Below are positions 1-9,600 of a DNA stretch of 64,000 nt, in pieces. A model generated the notes under the pieces. The model saw only the letters and a program-made list of their open reading frames with translations. It was not told the origin of the DNA and searched no databases. This DNA comes from Lentibacter algarum. GTDB taxonomy: Bacteria; Pseudomonadota; Alphaproteobacteria; Rhodobacterales; Rhodobacteraceae. The DNA lies in assembly GCF_018860975.1 (NCBI RefSeq), contig NZ_JAHKQI010000008.1, positions 1-64,000 of the forward strand. Direction: 5' to 3'. Every line of letters starts with the position of its first letter. Within the stretch, counting starts at the first letter, position 1. A program made the position numbers and the translations under genes.

Positions 1-31
1 TGAAATTGGGGGCTAGACATGGGGTTGCGAC

Positions 32-175
32 GTATGATCTGGGCCAAGTATGACTTGCTTCCGTCTTTGCGGGTCTTTGTGCGTATCGTTGCCATGCTGT
101 ATGACTTTCTCTGATTTGGTATGACTTTAAGTCATACAGTGTGTGAAAACAGACGAAAATAGGGGAAAATCATAC
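32..175. promoter_or_regulatory. Cluster of GTATGACTT half-sites upstream of dusA
   Basis: The 9-mer GTATGACTT occurs exactly at 48-56, 99-107 and 119-127. The last copy is paired with its inverted copy AAGTCATAC at 129-137, giving a perfect 9-bp inverted repeat around one central T. Near copies lie at 32-40 (GTATGATCT) and, inverted, at 167-175 (AAATCATAC). Exact starts are 51 and 20 bp apart, roughly whole turns of the helix. This looks like a multi-site operator for a DNA-binding protein that is not identified here. It could serve dusA or a gene to the left of the window. Confidence 0.5.
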
Positions 176-195
176 CAAATACGCAGGTGTGAGAA

Positions 196-1203
196 TTGGG
201 CAAGTTGGTGAAAAGTACAATAAAATCAGACATTAACCATTCGGCCCGCCTATCTGTCGCACCGATGATGGACTGGACAGACCGGCACTGCCGGTATTTT
301 CACCGCCTTATCAGCCAACATGCGCTGCTCTATACGGAAATGGTGACCTCGCCGGCTTTGGTGCGCGGGCGGGCGTTGCATTTGCTTGACTACAACCCAG
401 AAGAACAGCCCGTTGCTTTGCAGCTTGGTGGCTCTGATCCTGTCGAGCTGGCCGAGGCGGCGAAGATCGGAGCGGACGCTGGTTACTGTGAGATCAATCT
501 CAACGTCGGCTGCCCGTCAGACCGTGTGCAGTCAGGCACGTTTGGCGCGGTGTTAATGCGCGACGCGCCACTTGTAGCCGAATGTTGCGCCGCGATGATC
601 GCAGCTGTTTCGGTTCCCGTTACCGTAAAGTGCCGCATAGGTGTTGACGATCAAGAGCCGCAAGATGTGCTGCCTGATTTTTTGCAGCGGGTGTCTGATG
701 TTGGTGTTTCCCGTTTTGCGGTGCATGCGCGCAAGGCTTGGCTCAAGGGGCTTTCTCCGAAGGAAAACAGAGACATACCGCCGCTTGACTATGCTATTGT
801 GCAGGCAATGAAACAGCAGTTTCCGGAGTTGCACCTGTCGCTGAATGGCGGTGTTGCGACGCTTGACGACGCGTTGCAGCACCTTGAAGCGGGCCTTGAC
901 GGAGTGATGATCGGGCGAGCGGCTTATCACCAACCCTGGGAGGTTTTGCACGGGGTTGACGCGCGTGTGTTTGGGGCTGAAGCGGCGCATAAAACACCTC
1001 AGGAGGTTGTGCGCGCGATGTTGCCGTATATCGACGCTCACGTGACGTCTGGCGGCAAGTTGGGGCAGATATCAAAGCATATGTTGGGAGTGTTCACGGG
1101 CCGTCCGGGCGCGCGGGCTTGGCGGCGCGTGCTTTCGGAAGGAGCGCATAAACCTATGGCTGGCACAGCGCTGGTAGAGGCTGCTTTGAGTGAGCTGGAT
1201 TAG
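196..1203 (+). CDS. dusA: tRNA-dihydrouridine(20/20a) synthase DusA
   Basis: FMN enzyme that reduces uridines in the D-loop of tRNA. The N-terminal VAPMMDWTD segment (residues 21-29) is the flavin-binding start of the TIM barrel. The catalytic cysteine lies in NVGCPSDRVQSG at about residue 106, and the NGG (about 217) and IGRAAYHQPW segments are typical of DusA rather than DusB/C. The length of 335 aa fits the family. No ATG is usable: the first internal ATG (residue 24) would cut into the flavin site, so initiation is probably at TTG 196, or at TTG 205 or GTG 208. It is followed after 14 bp by the TauE-family gene. Confidence 0.93.
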   Translation: MGKLVKSTIKSDINHSARLSVAPMMDWTDRHCRYFHRLISQHALLYTEMVTSPALVRGRALHLLDYNPEEQPVALQLGGSDPVELAEAAKIGADAGYCEINLNVGCPSDRVQSGTFGAVLMRDAPLVAECCAAMIAAVSVPVTVKCRIGVDDQEPQDVLPDFLQRVSDVGVSRFAVHARKAWLKGLSPKENRDIPPLDYAIVQAMKQQFPELHLSLNGGVATLDDALQHLEAGLDGVMIGRAAYHQPWEVLHGVDARVFGAEAAHKTPQEVVRAMLPYIDAHVTSGGKLGQISKHMLGVFTGRPGARAWRRVLSEGAHKPMAGTALVEAALSELD

Positions 1204-1217
1204 AGAAAGATAGCCAC

Positions 1218-2036
1218 ATGACTGACACTGTTCTGATGCTTCAAATGCTCCTGCTGTTGGTGGTGATCGGAGGCCTCGCAGGTGTGCTTGCCGGGATGCT
1301 TGGTGTCGGCGGTGGTATCGTTTTGGTTCCGGCATTTTTCTATGCTTTTCAAACGCTTGGGTATGACGGCCCGCAGCTGATGCAAGTCTGTTTGGCAACC
1401 TCTCTGGCGACAATAATAGTGACCTCTGTGCGCTCGGTGTCGAGCCACAACAAAAAGGGCGCGGTGGACTGGGATATTCTGCGCACATGGGCTCCGGGCA
1501 TCGCGATTGGCGCTGTTTTAGGCATGCTGGTCGCGGCGCAATTGCGCTCGGTGACGTTGCAGGCGTTGTTCGGTGTTTTGGGCATTGTCATCGGGCTTTA
1601 CATGGGGTTCGGGCGGGCCGAGTGGCGGCTTGGGCAGGCGATGCCGGTAGGGCTGAAGCGGGCTATGTTATCGCCTGCTGTTGGCCTAATGTCCGTGCTT
1701 ATGGGCATTGGCGGGGGCAGCTTCGGGGTGCCGCTTATGAGCTTGTTTAACACGCCCATTCACCGTGCTGTGGCGACGGCGGCAGGGTTTGGTGTGATCA
1801 TCGCGGTGCCGGCTGTTATCGGGTTCTTACTGGTGCCGATCGAGGGCGCGCCGCCTTACACCGTGGGGGCTGTGAACCTCGTTGCTTTTGGCGTGGTGAT
1901 CATGATGACGCTGTTCACGGCGCCATATGGTGTGAAGCTTGCCCATGCTATGGACCCGAAACCCTTGAAACGGGTGTTTGCGGTTTTTCTCACGGTGGTT
2001 GCCTTAAACATGCTGCGTAAGGCTTTGGGATTATGA
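1218..2036 (+). CDS. TauE/SafE-family sulfite exporter-like permease
   Basis: Inner-membrane protein of about eight transmembrane segments, 272 aa, with two inverted halves. Each half carries a Gly-rich re-entrant motif: GMLGVGGGIVLVP near residues 27-39 and MGIGGGSFGVP near 161-172. Members of this family (formerly DUF81) export sulfite, sulfoacetate or other small organic anions; the substrate here cannot be read from sequence. It lies 14 bp after dusA, and its stop overlaps the next start in ATGA, so it is probably co-transcribed with the oxygenase-like gene. Confidence is high for the family and low for the substrate. Confidence 0.85.
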   Translation: MTDTVLMLQMLLLLVVIGGLAGVLAGMLGVGGGIVLVPAFFYAFQTLGYDGPQLMQVCLATSLATIIVTSVRSVSSHNKKGAVDWDILRTWAPGIAIGAVLGMLVAAQLRSVTLQALFGVLGIVIGLYMGFGRAEWRLGQAMPVGLKRAMLSPAVGLMSVLMGIGGGSFGVPLMSLFNTPIHRAVATAAGFGVIIAVPAVIGFLLVPIEGAPPYTVGAVNLVAFGVVIMMTLFTAPYGVKLAHAMDPKPLKRVFAVFLTVVALNMLRKALGL

Positions 2037-2803
2037 ACAATTTCGCAAGATTAGGTTGGAAGAAATTTGCTTTTGATCCGGCGCTGAGTGACTGGATCAA
2101 GTCGGTGTATCCGGCTGCCTTGGAGGCGGTGGCAGCCCCTGAGAACAACGATTGGCTGCAGTGTGAAGGCACTTGGTTTGTCGGGGTTGATGTGCTTGGC
2201 AATGACGCGCTTGGTGCCCTTCCTGACGGGCCTGTTTTGAGCGGTGCGGCCTTTGAGTTTGCTTGTCAGCCGTTCGGAAACTTACCACTTCACAAAGGGC
2301 AGATTTCGGTGATCTATCCGGGCTATCCGAAAGCGCGGAAGGGCGAGAGTGATGCGGCGCTTAACTATCGCATCAAACGGGATGCGGCGCATTTGGACGG
2401 GTTGAAGCCCAGAGAAAACAAGCGGCGCTTCATGGACGAGTATCACGCCTATGTGCTGGGAATTTCGTTAACCGGCAGTGCGCAGAGTCCGTTGGTTGTC
2501 TGGGAGGGCAGCCATGAAGTCATCCGCGAAATGCTGCGTGACGCCTTTGCAAACCTGCCGCAAGAGCGCTGGCACGAGGTTGATCTGACGGAGGCCTACA
2601 CAGCGGCGAGAAAGCAGATTTTTGAGCGTTGTCAGAGAGTTGAAGTGCCTCTTGAACGTGGTGAGGCCTATGTCGTGCACCGGTTTGCTTTGCACGGTGT
2701 TGCGCCTTGGACAGAGGGTGTTGAGGGGCCTGATGAGGGGCGGATGATCGCTTATTTCAGGCCGGATGTCACAGACCGGCTGGCCTGGCTTAATGAAGCG
2801 TAA
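2033..2803 (+). CDS. Putative 2-oxoglutarate/Fe(II)-dependent oxygenase (phytanoyl-CoA dioxygenase-like)
   Basis: 256 aa without signal peptide or membrane segment. The possible iron triad is H120-x-D122 (AAHLDG) with a distal His in VVHRFALHGVAPW (H216 or H221), followed by R237 in RMIAYFRP, which would hold 2-oxoglutarate. The order and spacing fit the double-stranded beta-helix oxygenases; I recognise no closer subfamily, so the activity is inferred. It starts within the stop of the TauE-type gene (ATGA), suggesting that a product or substrate of the oxygenase is moved by that exporter. Alternative: an uncharacterised roseobacter family with a cupin fold but another role. Confidence 0.5.
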   Translation: MNNFARLGWKKFAFDPALSDWIKSVYPAALEAVAAPENNDWLQCEGTWFVGVDVLGNDALGALPDGPVLSGAAFEFACQPFGNLPLHKGQISVIYPGYPKARKGESDAALNYRIKRDAAHLDGLKPRENKRRFMDEYHAYVLGISLTGSAQSPLVVWEGSHEVIREMLRDAFANLPQERWHEVDLTEAYTAARKQIFERCQRVEVPLERGEAYVVHRFALHGVAPWTEGVEGPDEGRMIAYFRPDVTDRLAWLNEA

Positions 2804-2809
2804 CCACAG

Positions 2810-2842
2810 CGTTAAGGCGGGTTAACGGGCTTTTGGGCCCGT
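2810..2842. other. Two small inverted repeats after the oxygenase gene
   Basis: CGTTAA (2810-2815) pairs with TTAACG (2822-2827), and ACGGGC (2825-2830) pairs with GCCCGT (2837-2842) around the loop TTTTGG. Neither stem is followed by a T run on either strand, so a bidirectional terminator between the converging genes is possible but not well supported. Confidence 0.35.
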
Positions 2843-2852
2843 GTGACTTGCG

Positions 2853-2883
2853 TGCATACCACAGTGCATACCACAGTGCATAA
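2853..2883. repeat. Tandem 12-bp repeat, about 2.6 copies
   Basis: GTGCATACCACA occurs at 2853-2864 and 2865-2876, followed by the partial copy GTGCATA at 2877-2883. It lies in the convergent gap between the oxygenase-like gene and the DUF1289 gene. Possible short tandem duplication; copy number may vary between strains. Confidence 0.8.
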
Positions 2884-2916
2884 TGCGTGCTGACAGTTTT
2901 GCGTGTTTTGAAAACC

Positions 2917-3153
2917 TTAACGCTTCAGCCGCGCGGCGCGGCCACCACGGCGGGTTGTGGGTGCAGCATTGCGGCTTGGCAGTTCGGCCATGACGGCGCG
3001 GCGCTCATCAGAGCTCATCCGCGACCAGGCAGCGATCTCGTCGATCGAGCGCGCGCAGCCGGTGCAGAGCCGTGTTTCGGGATGCACCACGCAGATGTTG
3101 ATGCAGGGGCTTTCAGGCTCGTCGCGCTTCCAGGTTTTCGTGCGGTCGCTCAT
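2917..3153 (-). CDS. DUF1289 domain protein
   Basis: 78 aa small protein with the family core SPCINICVVHP (residues 15-25) followed by CTGCARSIDEIAAW, in which four cysteines (C-x3-C and later C-x2-C) could bind a metal or Fe-S cluster. The rest is a basic tail rich in Arg. The function of DUF1289 proteins is not established. It overlaps the end of ruvX by 4 bp (ATGA), so it is the last gene of the leftward ccmI-ruvX unit. Confidence 0.85.
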   Translation of the reverse strand: MSDRTKTWKRDEPESPCINICVVHPETRLCTGCARSIDEIAAWSRMSSDERRAVMAELPSRNAAPTTRRGGRAARLKR

Positions 3154-3641
3154 GGTGTTGCCTTCAGGTGTTGCAAACGGTCGAGTGCTCCTTGCAGGAT
3201 ATACGATGCGGCGACATGGTCGATGACCTCGGCGCGACGTTTGCGTGACGTATCCGCCTCAAGCAGGGCACGTTCGGCGGCGACGGTTGAGAGGCGCTCG
3301 TCCCAAAATGTGATCGGGGCGGTGGTGAGGCGCGCGAGGTTGCGGGCAAAGGCGCGGGTTGACTGACAGCGCGCGCCCTCGGAGCCGTCCATGTTGCGGG
3401 GCAGGCCAAGAACGAAGCCAACAATCTGGCGCTCTTCTGCCAGCTTGAGCATTTGTGTCGCATCAACCATGAACTTTTTGCGGCGGATGGTTTCCAGCGG
3501 TGAGGCGCTGCTGCGGAATGTGTCGGACACCGCAAGGCCGATGGTTTTGTCGCCCAGATCAAGCCCCATCAGCGCGCCCATTGGTGGCAACATGGGGCCA
3601 AACCCGGCGATGTCGTCAAGGACGGGGGCGAAGCCGCTCAT
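3150..3641 (-). CDS. ruvX: Putative pre-16S rRNA nuclease / Holliday junction resolvase RuvX (YqgF)
   Basis: RNase H-like fold protein of 163 aa with an N-terminal extension of about 25 residues. The motif MGLDLGDKTIGLAVSD carries the first catalytic Asp, LGLPRNMDGSEG the middle motif, and FWDERLST plus the late Asp in AEVIDHVAA complete the acidic set. Known YqgF proteins process the 5' end of 16S rRNA, and resolvase activity has been reported for some. It overlaps ccmI by 4 bp upstream and the DUF1289 gene by 4 bp downstream, so the three are likely translated from one transcript. Confidence 0.92.
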   Translation of the reverse strand: MSGFAPVLDDIAGFGPMLPPMGALMGLDLGDKTIGLAVSDTFRSSASPLETIRRKKFMVDATQMLKLAEERQIVGFVLGLPRNMDGSEGARCQSTRAFARNLARLTTAPITFWDERLSTVAAERALLEADTSRKRRAEVIDHVAASYILQGALDRLQHLKATP

Positions 3642-4870
3642 TGCACCAGTCCTGCGCGTTTGGCGCCTGTTCGCACGGTTGCCAGAGCGGCGGGGTTGTC
3701 AGCAAAGCGGCTCTGGGCCTCTTGCCAGATTGCTTTGGCGCGATCAGACTCGCCCAGTGTTCCGAGAGCGCCGATGAGGCGGGCCCACTCTTCGGGTGAG
3801 CCGCCTTCGGTTGCGAGGCGGTCAGACAGGCGCGAGACCATGCCGCGGATCATTTCGTCGCGGTCTTGGGCGGACATTTCGGCTGCGCTTTCAATGTCTT
3901 CGGCGCTTGGGCCAGCAAGGGTTTCGGCTTTTGGCTGGGTGTAGTCTACGCCTGCCAACCATGCGATATCGTCGATATTGGCTCTGATCGGGGCGATCCA
4001 CGGCGCGGCTTCTGGCCCTTCGGTAAGCAAGCGCGACCAGAGGGCAAAAGCGCGGTCGGCTCTGTCATTTTGCGCCCACATCTGCCCGAGGAAGTAGCGT
4101 GCGACGGGGTGTTTTTCGTCGATCACGAGGGCGGCGCGCAGGGCGGCTTCTGCTTCAGGTGAGACATATCCGCTGGCTTGGGTGATCATCATTTGCGCCA
4201 GAGCCGTGTTGTCGGCGGCTGTGGCTTCATCTGCCTTGAGGGCGATCACGGCGCTTTGCGCCTTCTGTGCGGCAGTAAAGTTACCGAGGCGGGCCTCGTT
4301 TGTGGCCAGAAACTGCTGGCCTTGAAGCTCGCCCGGGTTTTGCGCCACGGCCTCGCGCAGTTTGGCGATCAGCTCTTCAAAACCGGCGTCAGCCTGCGGT
4401 TTGGGCTGAGGCGGCAGTTTGGCGGTGTAGGCCGCTTGGCTCGGGCGGGTTTCATAGAGAGTTTGAGCGGCACTGAGGCGCGCTTTGTGGGGCTGATCAG
4501 GTTGGCTCGGCGCGCCGAGTTGCGCATAAAGCCCGAGGCTTCCGGCGACGACGGCAAGGGAGGTGAAAGCCGCCATCGCGCGGGTGAGGGTTTGCGGTTG
4601 ATCACCTGTCTTCGCGGCCTTGGCGAGTTGCGCATCGGCTTTGAGCACGCGGCGGCCAACCTCGGTGCGGGTGCGCTCGGCGTCGGCCTCGCTGATCACA
4701 CCGCGGGCGAGGTCACGCTCGACGTCATTGAGCTGATCGCGGTAGACGCGCAGATCATAGGCGGCGGGGTGTTCTTCACTGGCGTCAGAGCGAAACAGTG
4801 CCAGCGCAAAGAGCGTGGCGGCAAGGCAAGCAAGCGCGAGGGCGATCATCCAGAATATCATATGCTTCAT
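3638..4870 (-). CDS. ccmI: c-type cytochrome biogenesis protein CcmI
   Basis: Membrane-anchored chaperone that holds apocytochrome c for haem ligation by CcmF/CcmH. Visible: an N-terminal TM segment (residues about 4-26), the cytoplasmic loop with the family motif YRDQLNDVERDLARG (about 43-58), a second TM segment near residues 100-118 (TRAMAAFTSLAVVAGSLGLY), then a periplasmic TPR-like domain up to residue 410. Length and layout match alphaproteobacterial CcmI. No other ccm gene is nearby. The ATG at 4870 is chosen because it precedes the first TM segment directly. Confidence 0.9.
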   Translation of the reverse strand: MKHMIFWMIALALACLAATLFALALFRSDASEEHPAAYDLRVYRDQLNDVERDLARGVISEADAERTRTEVGRRVLKADAQLAKAAKTGDQPQTLTRAMAAFTSLAVVAGSLGLYAQLGAPSQPDQPHKARLSAAQTLYETRPSQAAYTAKLPPQPKPQADAGFEELIAKLREAVAQNPGELQGQQFLATNEARLGNFTAAQKAQSAVIALKADEATAADNTALAQMMITQASGYVSPEAEAALRAALVIDEKHPVARYFLGQMWAQNDRADRAFALWSRLLTEGPEAAPWIAPIRANIDDIAWLAGVDYTQPKAETLAGPSAEDIESAAEMSAQDRDEMIRGMVSRLSDRLATEGGSPEEWARLIGALGTLGESDRAKAIWQEAQSRFADNPAALATVRTGAKRAGLVQ

Positions 4871-5022
4871 TTAGTGCGCCTGAGCCTTTGGGAAAAGGCC
4901 AAAACGCCTGTAAGCGCGGCAATGTCGCATTTGTGAGGGATTCTGACGATTTACTGCGCCGTTTATGGCCTGTATTCAGGCACTAACCCCTAAGACTTGT
5001 TAGCAGATCGGATTCGAAAGCC

Positions 5023-6270
5023 ATGAGACGTTATTCTGCCTTTGCTGTGGCCCGAGAGGCTGCTCGTTTTCACTCGGGATGGGAGCGCGCCTGGCGCTCG
5101 CCGGCTCCGAAGAAGAAGTATGATGTCATCATCGTTGGCGCGGGCGGGCACGGGCTTGCAACGGCGTTCTACCTTGGCAAGAACTTCGGCATCACCAATG
5201 TGGCGATTTTGGAAAAGGGCTGGCTTGGTGGCGGCAATACGGGGCGCAACACCACGATCATTCGCAGCAACTATCTGCAAGACCCGTCGGCAGCCTTGTA
5301 TGAAAAGGCGCGCTCGCTCTATGAGACCATGTCGCAGGATTTGAACTACAATGTGATGTTTTCCCCGCGTGGTGTGATCATGCTGGCGCAGACCGAGCAT
5401 GAGGTGCGTGGTTACAAGCGCACGGCCCATGCCAATATGTTGCAGGGTGTGACGACTGAGTTTATCAGCCCCGCGCGGGTGAAGGAACTGGTGCCGATCA
5501 TCAACATTGACGGGCCGCGCTATCCGGTTTTGGGCGGGTTGTGGCAGGCACGCGGCGGCACGGCGCGCCACGATGCGGTTGCTTGGGGCTATGCGCGGGC
5601 CTGCTCTGATATGGGCATGGATATCATCCAACAGTGCGAAGTGACTGGCGTGCGCTCAAGCGGCGGCAAGGTTGTTGGCGTTGACACGAGCAAAGGCGCG
5701 ATTGATTGCGACAAGCTTGGCTTGGTGGTTGCGGGGAACTCCGGCGACTTGGCGAATATGGCGGGCTTCAGGCTGCCGATGGAGAGCGTGGCGTTGCAGG
5801 CGCTTGTGTCTGAGCCGATCAAGCCTTGCATGGATGTTGTCGTGATGGCCAACACGGTGCATGGCTATATGAGCCAGTCTGACAAAGGCGAGATGGTGAT
5901 CGGCGGCGGCACGGACGGGTTTAACAACTATACGCAACGCGGCAGCTTTCACCACGTCGAGGAGACTGTGCGCGCACTGGTTGAGACTTTCCCGATGGTC
6001 AGCCGCCTCAAGATGCTGCGCCAATGGGGCGGAATCGTTGACGTGACGGGCGACCGCTCGCCAGTGATCGGCAAAACCCCTCTGGGCAACTGCTTTATCA
6101 ACGCAGGCTGGGGCACGGGCGGCTTTAAGGCCATCCCGGGCGGCGGCTGGGCAACCGCCGAGCTGATCGCCAAAGGCGAACCGGGGCCGCTGTCAGCCGA
6201 GTTCGGCATGGAGCGGTTTATCGAGGGTCGGTTTATTGATGAATCTGTTGCCGCTGGCGTGGCGCACTAA
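5023..6270 (+). CDS. soxB: Sarcosine oxidase subunit beta
   Basis: Flavoprotein subunit of heterotetrameric sarcosine oxidase, which demethylates sarcosine to glycine and passes the methylene group to tetrahydrofolate. The dinucleotide-binding motif VIIVGAGGHGLATAF follows a typical N-terminal segment (MRRYSAFAVAREAARFHSGW). The GGGNTGRNTTIIRSNY segment and the C-terminal INAGWGTGGFKAIPGGGWA are characteristic of the beta subunit. 415 aa is the usual size. The ATG at 5023 has only a weak ribosome site (GAAAG). First gene of soxB-D-A-G; the 14-bp gap to soxD contains AAGGAGG. Confidence 0.96.
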   Translation: MRRYSAFAVAREAARFHSGWERAWRSPAPKKKYDVIIVGAGGHGLATAFYLGKNFGITNVAILEKGWLGGGNTGRNTTIIRSNYLQDPSAALYEKARSLYETMSQDLNYNVMFSPRGVIMLAQTEHEVRGYKRTAHANMLQGVTTEFISPARVKELVPIINIDGPRYPVLGGLWQARGGTARHDAVAWGYARACSDMGMDIIQQCEVTGVRSSGGKVVGVDTSKGAIDCDKLGLVVAGNSGDLANMAGFRLPMESVALQALVSEPIKPCMDVVVMANTVHGYMSQSDKGEMVIGGGTDGFNNYTQRGSFHHVEETVRALVETFPMVSRLKMLRQWGGIVDVTGDRSPVIGKTPLGNCFINAGWGTGGFKAIPGGGWATAELIAKGEPGPLSAEFGMERFIEGRFIDESVAAGVAH

Positions 6271-6284
6271 GGAGGATATGGGAC

Positions 6285-6614
6285 ATGCTAATTCTTGAAT
6301 GCCCATACTGTGGGGTCACAGGCGAAGAGACGGAGTTTCATGGCGGGGGCGAGGCGCATATCAAGCGTTTTGGGCCGGGGTCAAGCGACGCTGATTTTGA
6401 GACTTATCTGTTTATGCGCGAAAACCCGAAGGGGGTTCACTTTGAGCGCTGGCGGCATGTGAATGGCTGCGGCAAGTGGTTTCATGCGGCGCGTTGCACG
6501 ATGACGCTGGAAGTGTTCGGGACGTATAGCGCCCAGACGTTTGAGCCACCAAAAGAGATCAAAGATGCTATCTCGGCCAAGCGGCCGGGGTGGAGCTGGA
6601 GGGAGTTCTCATGA
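6285..6614 (+). CDS. soxD: Sarcosine oxidase subunit delta
   Basis: 109 aa zinc-binding small subunit. CPYCG at residues 5-9 and a later Cys/His pair (NGCGKWFHAARC) give the zinc ligands seen in this family. It stabilises the alpha-beta-gamma assembly. A strong AAGGAGG (6269-6275) precedes the ATG, and the stop overlaps the soxA start in ATGA. Confidence 0.95.
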   Translation: MLILECPYCGVTGEETEFHGGGEAHIKRFGPGSSDADFETYLFMRENPKGVHFERWRHVNGCGKWFHAARCTMTLEVFGTYSAQTFEPPKEIKDAISAKRPGWSWREFS

Positions 6615-9600
6615 GCACACGTTTGACAACGGGTGGCGCGCGGATTGCGCGCAACAAGCCTGTGACGTTCACGTTTAACGGCAAGACGCTCAAGGGCTTT
6701 GAGGGCGACACGCTGGCGTCGGCTTTGCTGGCCAATGACCAGATGCTGATGGGGCGTTCGTTCAAATACCACCGCCCGCGCGGCGTTGTGGCCAGCGGGG
6801 CCGAAGAGCCGAACGCGCTGATGAACATGGGCGAGGGCGGCAAGTTTGAGCCCAACCAGCGCGCCACGACGACCGAATTGTTTGACGGTTTGGTTGCACA
6901 GTCGCAGAACCACTGGCCGAGTCTGGAAGTGGATGTTGGTGTCGTCAACAACGCCATGGCGCGGTTCTTGCCTGCGGGGTTTTACTACAAGACATTCACC
7001 TTCCCCAAGTTCGCTTGGAAGCACGTTTACGAGCCGATCATTCGCAAGTCAGCGGGCCTCGGGAAAGCGCCGACAGAGCGCGATGTTGACACCTATGAGC
7101 ACTTCTACTTCTTTGCGGATGTGGTTGTGATCGGCGGCGGCATTGCTGGCTTGCAAGCGGCCAAAACTGCGGCGCTGTCTGGTGCTAAGGTCTTGATCAT
7201 GGAGCAAGATCCGGCTTGGGGCGGACGTGCTGTTGTTGATGGCGGAATGCTCGGCGAGGTGCCCGCGGCTGACTATGTGAGCGCGCTCGTGGCCGAGCTT
7301 GAGGGTATGGACAACGTCACCATGCGCAACCGGATGATGGGGGCTGGTGTCTATGACCACGGCTATGTGACCGGATATGAGCGGCTGCGCGATCATGCGC
7401 CCGAGATGGCGGGGCCGCGGCACCGTTTGTGGCGCATTCGGGCGGGGCAGATCATCACCGCGACGGGCGCTATCGAGCGGCCATTGAGCTTTGCTGGCAA
7501 TGATGTGCCCGGTGTGATGCTGGCGGCGGCTTTGCGCGATTATCTGGTGATGTATGGCGTCAGTGTTGGTGACCGTGTTGTCGTTGTGACCAACAATGAC
7601 GACGCTTACCGCACGGCGATTGCTGTCAAGAAAGCGGGTCTTGATGTGCCTGTGATCCTTGATGCACGCGCTGAAGGCGGCGGGGCGATTGCGGGTGAAG
7701 CCCGCGCGCTTGGTATCCGTGTTGAAAACGGTAAAGCGATTGCCAAAGTCACCGGCGGCAAGCGGGTGAAGAGCGTGAAGATTTGCGCGCAGGCCGGCGA
7801 GGGCGGTGTGCTGGAAGAGATCGAGTGCGACGCGGTTGCAATGTCGGGCGGCTTCTCTCCGGTGGTGCACCTCTGGAGCCATTGCGGCGGCAAGCTGACG
7901 TGGGACGAGGAACACGCGATGTTCCGCCCTGATGCTGAGCGGCCACCGAAGGGTGCCAACGGCGAGGGCTTTGTTGTGCCTGCGGGGGCGGCGAACGGCG
8001 TGCTTGATATGGGCGTTGGCTTGGCGGACGGTGACCATGCGGGGCGCTTGGCGGTTGAGGCTTTGGGGCTTAAGGCCGCTGATGCGAACCTGCCCGCGTT
8101 TGATCAGGCGGTGGAAGCGCCGCTGGCTGAAGTCTGGATGATGCCACAGGGCGCGGGGCCGAAGTTGCGCGCGAAGGCTTGGCTTGATTATCAGAATGAT
8201 GTGAAGGTTTCTGATGTGCAGCTGGCTGCTCAGGAAGGCTATGAGAGTGTTGAGCACACCAAGCGCTACACCACGCTCGGCATGGCAACTGATCAGGGTA
8301 AGTTGAGCAACATCAACGGCTTGGCCGTGCTTTCTCATGCGTTGGATAAACCTATTCCGGCGACAGGAACAACCACCTTCCGCCCGCCTTACACGCCGAT
8401 CAGCATGGGCTCGATTGCCGGTGAAGCGCGGGGCGATGTGTTCCAGCCGCTGCGCCGCACACCGATGCACGACTGGCACGAGGCCAACGGCGCGCATTGG
8501 GAGCCTGTCGGACATTGGCGGCGTGCCTACTGCTATTTGCAGGGGGAAGAGACGCCACATGAGGCTGTGAGCCGCGAGATACTGGCCACCCGCAAGAGCC
8601 TTGGGCTGCTGGATGCAAGCACGCTTGGCAAGCTGATCGTCAAGGGGCCGGACGCGGGCAAGTTCATGGACATGATGTATACCAACATGATGAGCAGCCT
8701 GAAGCCGGGCAAGTGCCGCTATGGCTTGATGTGCAGCGAGAACGGCTTTCTGAGCGACGACGGAGTGGTTGTGCGGCTGGAAGATGAGAGCTTCCTTTGC
8801 CACACCACGACCGGCGGCGCGGAGCGTATTCATGCGCATATGGAAGAATGGTTGCAAACCGAGTGGTGGGATTGGGAGGTTTACGTCACCAACGTGACCG
8901 AGCAGTGGGCGCAAGTCGGTGTTGTCGGGCCGAACTCACGCAAAGTGCTTGAGAAGCTCGGTGGCGTGGATGTCAGCAAAGAGACGCTGGCCTTTATGGA
9001 GTATACCCAAGGCAAGCTGGGTGCGTTTGATGCGCGGATCTTCCGGATTTCGTTTGCGGGGGAGCTTTCTTACGAGATCGCCGTTCCTGCCAGCCAAGGC
9101 GCAGCACTTTGGGATGCGCTGTATGAGGCGGGTGAAGAGTTTGGCGTGACGCCATATGGCACCGAGGCGATGCACGTGATGCGCGCCGAGAAGGGCTTTA
9201 TCATGATCGGGGACGAGACAGACGGGACGATTATTCCGCAGGATCTCGGCCTCAATTGGGCGATTTCCAAGAAGAAGGAAGACTTCCTTGGTAAGCGCGC
9301 GCAGAAGCGGGCGTTTATGGACAACCCCGAGCGCTGGCAGCTGGTCGGTTTGGAGACCACTGACGGCTCGGTTATTCCTGATGGGGCTTATTGTGTGGCT
9401 GAGGGCGACAACGCCAACGGGCAGCGCAATGTGCAAGGGCGGGTGACGTCAACCTACTATTCGCCGACGCTTGGCAAGGGCATCGCTATGGGCCTTTTGC
9501 ATGACGGGCCAAACCGTATGGGCGAGGTTGTGAGCTTTCCGGGGACTGACGGTAAAAGCTATGAAGCCAAGGTTGTAAGCCCTGTGTTTTATGACCCTGA

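Noticed and set aside
2887-3366. 159-aa plus-strand frame over DUF1289 and ruvX
   Set aside because: No ribosome site; overlapped by two well-supported genes on the other strand.
7049-8914. 621-aa minus-strand frame opposite soxA
   Set aside because: soxA is full length and recognisable over this stretch; the reverse frame has no domain and is an effect of high GC.
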